In this document: piece by piece, positions 57,679-64,000 of the stretch | How the letters are laid out: the number at the start of each line of letters is the position of its first letter | Numbering within the stretch: position 1 is the stretch's first letter | Notes under the pieces: model-generated | Told to the model about the DNA's origin: nothing | The model's database searches: none | Seen by the model: only the letters and a program-made list of their open reading frames with translations | Source: Cryptomeria japonica | Lineage: Eukaryota > Streptophyta > Pinopsida > Cupressales > Cupressaceae | Reading direction: 5' to 3' | Assembly (NCBI RefSeq): GCF_030272615.1 | Contig: NC_081406.1 | Location: 245,513,218 to 245,577,217 of the forward strand | Length of the DNA: 64,000 nt | Program-made: the position numbers and the translations under genes

Positions 57679-58986
57679 TGACACCCTAGGTAAGGATTAA
57701 ATTAGATTGAATGACATATGTCCTCATCCTATGACTTGAGACAATAAAAGATAACATGATCTAAGTTTACCTTGAGTATGGTTGTGTAAAAGGGGAGTAA
57801 TAATTAATTAATTAATATGATTACCTTTTTACTTTAAAAAAAAAACCCATCAAAAAATGTGTTTTTGAATCTCAAAATAATCCCCAATGTTGGGTCCTAA
57901 AATTGGTACTCCACTTCCTAAAATAAAATTTCACTCAGAAGACTAGGATTGCCATCAAGTGTGTGAAAATGGTTCATCAATGAAACAATTCAAGGTTTAA
58001 GGTCAACTCTACCAAAGTGGGTCATCTCTCCTATGCTTGAGTTCATCTTAGATTTGGGAGGGTTTTCCTAAGGGTATACCTTAACAAGTATTAAACTCAA
58101 ATAAAATGGACAACCAAAACATAGCTACAACCAAACCCAATTTCAATCTTAATCCCAAACACTATCAAGATTAAGAAAGGTTGGTTGCATATAACCCCTA
58201 TATAGCTGAAATGTATGCACAAACATGACTCACATTAAATATATCTACTAAATGTTCACTTAAGAATAATTTGCTAGTTATATCAACAATCATGCATGCA
58301 CGAGAAGGATTATTTACCACTAAACTTAAGAATTGTGTTTTTTATTTGGTTGATGTGAGATTGGTGAGGTGGACCAAAGATCAACACTTGTTTGATTGGG
58401 CTACAGAGTCACAAACAATGGAAAAGAAAACAATGAAGGGAAATATAAAAGATTTGATCTAGACACATATGGCATCAAATTACAAGCATTATACAAATAG
58501 AATACTAAGTAATCCAAATTAAACTACATAAATCCATATAAATGAAACAAATAATCATTAAAATACTTGTAATATTTTTAAAATGCTTACACATTTCAAT
58601 TGCACAATACAATTATGTCAACAAGTGTGACAAGAGAAAATCCTCATGGTAATATTTTCCTAGAGATATACAAACAAAGAGTCACTCTTTGTACAATACC
58701 CATATGTATAGTTTTATCTTATGCAATCTTCATGGCTTCATTACCCTTCTACAATTGTACATGGCTTGATTGAATCCCTAGACAAACCCTACACCTGCAT
58801 AGTCTCTAATTGTTACCAAAAGAACCAACCTCCTTTCTCTAGAAAATGATCAAGTTGTGCTTTAAGACTTGTAGAGAATCAAATCCTAATCATTGAACTA
58901 TAGATATTGAAATCCATGGTTTGGATGCACTCTTTCCCCAAAAAAGTGTGTCAAATTGAATAACATCAAATTCTAGCAAGTGTGGT
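57679..58986. other. Unassigned AT-rich sequence
   Basis: No element ends, conserved protein or RNA gene was found. Short open frames have no family motif. Confidence 0.4.
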
Positions 58987-60620
58987 ATTCATAACATTCA
59001 TCGTGGATACTATCATGATGCCTACTCTGCCGCCCGAGACTCTTGCCCAGCATATTATGAATACTCTTATTTTCATTGTGCCCTCCTTTGTTGTGTTAGT
59101 GGATAGCGTCCCCCCCCCATGCTTTCTGTTGTGGGGATCGATGATGGTGCCCTACCTATGGGTGTTGGTGTTGTGGCTACTTTGTCTAGTGTCGTTATCA
59201 TTGCCTTTGCTAATGATGGTTGTCCTCTTAGGACTTATGCAAGTGTTAAGGCCCCTCTTGAACCTTCTTTTGTTGGTGGGCAAAGATTTTCTCGCATGGC
59301 CGAATTTTCTACTCATCCTCCCAAGGGGAATCATCCTCTTCCTTGTGCCAAGATCTACCCTTTGGTGGTTTGTGGCCAGGATGTGGTGGAAAATGTTGGT
59401 TTCTACCAATGCTATGTGTTGGTGTGTAGATTTTTTGGGTTTTGTCCTCTCCCTGACCTCCACCATTGGGTGAGTGAATCCTTGAAGCCTTTGGTTGCTA
59501 GTAGCATTGAGCTTTATTGTTGTGCTAAAGGATTTTTCATTGCTTCCTTTGCTTCTTCTCATGATCATGACTTGGTGTTGGGAAAGTTGTGGGCTTGGGG
59601 AGTTAACTCTCTCTCTATCAAACCCTGGACAACTTCTTTTAACCCTCTTACCGAATCGCTCAATGTGTGTTCGGTATGGGTTCACCTTCCTAATCTTCCC
59701 CTTCATTTCTGGGAGCATTCTTGTTACAGGGTCATTGGTAGCTCTATAGGCTGATTCTTGAAGGTTGACGATTCCACATCTACCATGGGTCATTCTACCT
59801 TTTCCCTCATTTTAATTGGCATTGACATCTCTATGCCTCTCCCTAGGGATGTGGTTCTTATGGTTGGGAATAGGCCATGGACTCAATCGTTGGATTATGA
59901 GGGCCTCCCCTTTTGTTGTCAGACATTCTTTTCAACGGGTCACTTAGCTTTGGATTGTTCTCTCTCATGCCACAGAGGTGCTACTACTTAGTCGAAAGAT
60001 GCTACTATTGATCACTTGACTGTCAAGGCTTCTGATTCTGATGTTATTGAGGACTCCTCACAAGAGGATGATGACTCATCTTGGGATGAGGTTGTGCCTC
60101 TTACTGTTGTTGAGGCCTCTACTAGCCCTCTCGTTGCTACTAATGTGGCCTCCTCTGGCCTCAAGGCTCCTATACTTGTTGCTCCTATTCTGCAACATCG
60201 ATTTGCTCCTGGTGAATCTACTCCTGATATTGTTTTGTAGCAAAAGTCTTCTCTTGTTGCAGACAAAAATTCTATGAGGATCTCCCCGCTTGATCCTTAT
60301 TATGATGTTCCTAATAATAGTATTGTCTAAACTATTGTTTGTCATTGGTAAAAGAGTAAGTCCCCCCCCGCAAACTCCTCTATGTCAAGTTTTGGGTGTT
60401 TCTCCCCACTCTCGAGTTGAGTTTTTGGGTTGTTGTTGGTTTAGCAATATTTTAATTTTGGTCTTATGGCTTGCTGTTAAAGGCATATCTGACCTAGGTT
60501 TTTTATGGGTCATCACCCTTATTTTGTTGCCTTTCTTTTTTGCCACCTACAGGTTGTTTGTATATAGGGCCAACACCCTTGTTTTGCTTCTTATTTTATT
60601 CAAAACATTCATCGTGGATA
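58987..60620 (+). mobile_element. LINE ORF1-type insertion between 23-bp direct repeats
   Basis: ATTCATAACATTCATCGTGG plus ATA at 58987-59009 recurs with one mismatch at 60598-60620. The segment between them carries a LINE ORF1-like coding remnant but no endonuclease or reverse transcriptase. Direct repeats of this length fit a LINE target duplication. No clear poly(A) tail precedes the second copy, so a processed ORF1-only insertion or a recombination product are both possible. Confidence 0.5.
59119..60305 (+). pseudogene. LINE ORF1-like nucleic-acid-binding protein (DUF4283 and zinc knuckle)
   Basis: One frame runs from 59119 to about 60328 with stops at 59752 (TGA), 59989, 60238 and 60328. 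LVCRFFGFCPLPDLHHWV, then KGFFIASFASSHDHDLVL and SLSIKPWTTSFNPLTESLNV, match the DUF4283 pattern of plant L1 ORF1 proteins (a KPW motif after the variable helix). VCSVWVHLPNLPLHFW follows. A CCHC knuckle (FCCQTFFSTGHLALDC) lies at about 59908-59957, then an acidic Ser/Asp tail. This would coat LINE RNA. A poly-C run at 59109-59119 breaks the frame from upstream codons. The TGA at 59752 fits CGA changed by C-to-T. Confidence 0.68.
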
Positions 60621-60737
60621 GTTGAGAGAGATACTACCATAATGACAAGTAGGTGGCAAGAAGCATAGCACCACATCTGTTTAATGCTCAAAAATTATTT
60701 GAAATTACCTTTAAAAGAACACAAACACCTTATTCAT

Positions 60738-60781
60738 GCATGTCGATGAAAAGATAGGTTGTCACAACCTTGTCGACATGC
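60738..60781. repeat. Nested inverted repeat (9-bp outer and 7-bp inner arms)
   Basis: Outer arms GCATGTCGA (60738-60746) and TCGACATGC (60773-60781) enclose inner arms AGGTTGT (60756-60762) and ACAACCT (60764-60770). All arms are perfect, giving a potential two-stem hairpin. Confidence 0.75.
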
Positions 60782-61049
60782 GCCCATGGTCATGAACCAC
60801 ACAAGAAGGTTAATAAGAAAAACATTGATCCATACTGGAGCCTATCACAAAAGTTAAAAAAAGCTTGTCCACTACTAGCAAGATTGTGCAAACCATGTTT
60901 AGAGTTGACAATGTTTCAAGACCCCCATGAATTGTTGGTGTCAACGCTTAGCCCTTCATATTTTTCTTTATTGTGTTTTTCTACATTTGCACACCTTCTT
61001 CCCCTTGCCTTCACTTTATTATCAACGCGTTCTCAAAAGTATGCCAGAC

Positions 61050-61600
61050 TCTACCAAGGTTGCGAGAAATTTGTTTGGATTCGACATGGGTTTGTGAATC
61101 TCTTCCACTTATTGACAAACCTTTCAAATTATTGTCATTTTTCACTTACAAAAGATTTTGAAAACCTTGTTGGGATCCGACAAGGTTGTGAGAACCTTGT
61201 TGGAAATTCACCAAGGTTTTGAAGTCTCCTCTAAACTCTAAAAAAATATTAAACTTGGTCACGTTTATAGAAAGTGTTGGACACCAAAATGTTTTTGAGA
61301 ACCATGTTAGGAGATAACAAAGGTGTTAGAACCTTTTGAACTCATCGAAATATAATGACAACATATTTTTATAATTGAACGATAATGTTAGGAAACCCAA
61401 CTTCGATAAGGTTGTGAAAACTTGTTAATTCTCGATAGAGGTTTCAAAATATCAGGGCAACATCAACAACAAGAAGACTTAAATATAAGGGGTTAGATAA
61501 CCAACATCGAGTATTGACAAGATTGTGAGAACCTTGTTGACATCTGACAAAATTTTAGGACCTCTTCAAAAGGTTGACAAACAATAAAGTACTTAGTCGA
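61050..61600. repeat. Cluster of CAAGGTT...AACCTTG inverted repeats
   Basis: The word GACAAGGTTGTGAGAACCTT (plus GTTGG) or close variants recurs near 61055, 61163, 61180, 61400 and 61512. The best copy has perfect 7-bp arms (61181-61187 and 61193-61199), and a second pairing AACCTTGT / ACAAGGTT spans 61163-61187. No coding frame explains the repetition. Confidence 0.6.
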
Positions 61601-62882
61601 TTTCGAGCGTTTTTGAACTTGGATGATTAATTGAAACAAAAAGATAAAAAACAACATAGAAGGAAAAGACAAGCAAGCACAGGGCCCACATAAATTATCT
61701 CAAATCAGTTATAAAATTGAGATAAAAGGTCTAAAAAAGGATGGGACTCAAGAAAAATTTAGCACAATACCCACCATATGCCTATTTACATAATGTACTT
61801 TTTGATCAATAGATCTATATGATTAACCATATTTCACACAAATATGCTAAATCTACCTAATTTTATTTCAATCAAAGCACTTTTTGAGTTCACTTGTTCG
61901 CTTAGTTTTGTGCTCTTCTATCAATATCACCATCTAATTGTGTTGTGATCCTAACTTCCTACCATGCACACTCAAAAAATGTATTGTTCGATGTTATAAT
62001 TGTTTACATCAATGGTACTTCACAAGCCCATTCATGGACCATCAATCATCAAATTTTGTGAGTATATTGCAAATGTTAGCAAATTCCCTCAAGGTAATCT
62101 AATTATCATCATTATCGATGAAAAGAATGTATGACTATCTTCATTAAGCATTCCAACACTCCAATCAACATCTCTAACTATTTATCAAGTAGATCCTCAT
62201 CCATCACTAATATATGTATATCTCCCCTCCTTTATCATTTATCATACTTATGTGACATGGAATACTATAGGAGGCACCATCTTGTAGCTTGTTATATTAT
62301 ATAAATATGGGATCAAGGCATCATGTAAATATATTTTCGTTAATTAATTTATCATCTCTACTTTGTTACATGATGTCTTATCTTGGAGAGGATCCTCAAA
62401 GTAGAAGTGTTTTTTTTCTTGTGCATGCTCAAGGTCCTTTGATGGAAGTAGTTTCACTATTGTTTCTATCAACTAAATCCTTGATTATCAAACATATATT
62501 TAAAATTGTTCTACAATATGATAAAATGTAAGTAGGCAACTACAATTGAAAACACAAACAAAATACATATTCCATTAATTACAAAGGTTCGAGTACATTT
62601 TTATAGTCCCTAGACTTTGGCTCTTCTCTTCCTTGGTGAATAGGCACAAAGCTCTTAATTCATGGTCATGCTACATGAGGAAATTCATAACACAAATACA
62701 TGAGCCTTGACTAGGACAATCCAAGGAATACTCTACATTCTTGGTTGAACACACTCAATATGTCCCTTCTCTAATGTTTGTTGTTTATTTTGTTGCAAAC
62801 AAAGAGAATACTAGGTGCTAAATATCTAGGCTCATAATGAATAAATAATTATTTGAGGGAGTAGTTGTTTCAATTCTTTACT
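61601..62882. other. Unassigned AT-rich sequence
   Basis: No coding family, terminal repeat or RNA gene was recognised on either strand. Confidence 0.4.
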
Positions 62883-62897
62883 ACCATCACTTGATTT

Positions 62898-63029
62898 TTA
62901 TTTTTATTTTATAGGTAATGGGCCAAAGCCAATAAGGTGTACATACCCTACCCCCTTGTGGGATTTGAACTTGTGACCTCTCTTTCAAGAGCCCAAGTTC
63001 TCCACCACTAGGCCAACTGAGGTTGTATC
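62898..63029 (-). mobile_element. tRNA-derived SINE, 132 bp, TSD ACCATCACTTGATTT
   Basis: On the minus strand it reads TGGCCTAGTGGTGGAGAAC (A-box-like) and then GGTCACAAGTTCAAATCCC (B box), spaced as in a tRNA-type pol III promoter. GGGTAGGGTATGTACACC follows, and it ends in an A/T-rich tail (plus strand TTATTTTTATTTTATAGG). A perfect 15-bp target duplication flanks it (62883-62897 and 63030-63044). The layout matches Au-like plant SINEs; the family name is by resemblance only. Confidence 0.88.
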
Positions 63030-63044
63030 ACCATCACTTGATTT

Positions 63045-64000
63045 ATTAATCAAGTTACAAATGTTGTTTTATTTAACAACTCTTATACCATGTTTAATTA
63101 TTCAAAAGGAATATTAATCCTCATTACATTTGGGTTTAAAAAGACATAATAAATGCAATGTGATTGTATGCCCTATAATTATGCCTATTTTCTTTAATAG
63201 AATGCACTTTGATGCATTGGTTGAGTTGTGGAAGTAAGTTGAACACACCTCCATGTAACACTACTTGTGAATGTATATAGAAAAAAACTAAAAGAAGGCA
63301 AAATTGGTCAACTTTTCTTGCGCATCACATCTTTTTCCTTTTCTTTCCCAACCCTATTCTGCTATCCATTTTCCCTGCCATGTTTAGACACTTGTAGTTT
63401 AATACCAAAGTAGGCTACTAGTACCCTTGCATTTAAAGTAGCATTTGTTTAGACAAATGACATTGCCATTCAAAGGGATTGACCTTCTCAAAAGGTTTTC
63501 ATCATGTTTTACAAAAGACTATTAGACATGGCAATTTTCTATGTTGGTTTCACCAAAACCTACAAGATATACAACATAGGAATACCCAACATCAAAATCT
63601 AGTAACTTTGGTAACTGATGTGCTAAGGAACCCATCTTGTTCTACCATTTGTTGGTCAAAACCACACCCCTCTCTATTCCATCCACAACCACTACCATGT
63701 GGATGGTGAGATACAAAATTGAGATCCCCTTGTTCAACTCCCCTAAATGTCTTAAGAGGCAAAACACCTATAATGCTACCAACAACAATTCAAGCTCCTT
63801 TGCAAGCCTAGTATACCTATGAACCGCAATGTTCTTACCTCCAACTTCCACCATTTGTACACTCTCTTCTTCACCCATCAAAGTTGCTTATAAGTGACTT
63901 AGGATCTTACCTAGAATATACTCTTCACTCTCTCAAGTTGATAGTAAACTTCACTCTTTGGTAGGTTGTATGCTTTATTATGCAATAAATTGTTTGTTCC
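63045..64000. other. Unassigned sequence
   Basis: No recognisable gene or element. Two short plus-strand frames (63479-63709, 63637-63822) lack any family motif. Confidence 0.4.

Noticed and set aside
58271-58462. Open frame of 63 codons
   Set aside because: No family motif, AT-rich context, and length within chance expectation.
59152-59793. Minus-strand open frame of about 213 codons
   Set aside because: It is antisense to the ORF1-like frame, which has recognisable DUF4283 and knuckle motifs; the minus frame has none.
62941-63010. tRNA-like sequence with A and B boxes
   Set aside because: The rest of the cloverleaf does not form, and the unit has a tail and a 15-bp target duplication, so it is a SINE and not a tRNA gene.

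Overview
The window reads as intergenic DNA from a large plant nuclear genome. It is AT-rich and built almost entirely of decayed, nested retrotransposons, with no recognisable single-copy host gene, rRNA gene or tRNA gene. The mixture suggests a gymnosperm, most likely a conifer: L1-type LINEs carrying an RNase H domain, Tat-lineage Ty3/gypsy elements, Tork-like Ty1/copia, very long LTRs and many solo LTRs. This is an inference from repeat content, not a species identification.

Layout. 1-3742: 3' part of an L1-type LINE (reverse transcriptase, zinc-finger and RNase H remnants, then 3' UTR). 3747-4276: tandem array with a 188-bp period. 4390-14167: 5'-truncated Tat-like gypsy derivative ('Tat-1') with a gag stub, a long Pro/Ser/Lys-rich open region and no pol, interrupted by a solo LTR at 7727-8917. 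14888-17891: small non-autonomous LTR element on the minus strand. 17971-21340: 3'-truncated copia element (LTR, gag, protease, integrase). 21990-23662: minus-strand solo LTR.

24299-57673 is one nest at least four layers deep. A very long probable solo LTR ('Z', target duplication CTACA) contains a Tat-lineage gypsy element 'A' (25399-54575, TATAC). A is split in its reverse transcriptase by a pol-less LTR element 'B' (33613-48067, AACTA). B is split by a Tork-like copia element 'C' (35955-40917, CATTC/CGTTC) and a minus-strand solo LTR 'D' (43377-44887, GGCCG). A also holds a miniature LTR element (26749-27092) in its leader and a minus-strand solo LTR 'E' (50383-51349, GTCTT) in its integrase. 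At four of the inserts I checked (B, D, E and the solo LTR in Tat-1), and at C, dropping the insert plus one target copy rejoins the host reading frame exactly, which fixes both the boundaries and the order of events.

57679-64000 is older, quieter sequence. It holds a LINE ORF1-like remnant between 23-bp direct repeats, a cluster of inverted repeats around CAAGGTT...AACCTTG, and a tRNA-type SINE with a perfect 15-bp target duplication.

Nothing here works as a functional pathway: every coding region carries stops or frameshifts. Many stops fit TGG, CGA, CAA or CAG codons changed by C-to-T or G-to-A transitions, as expected for methylated, silenced repeats. The most unusual part is element B: an LTR element with no polymerase but two long remnant ORFs, one a coiled coil with five CCHC knuckles, the other a roughly 1,100-residue protein I could not assign.
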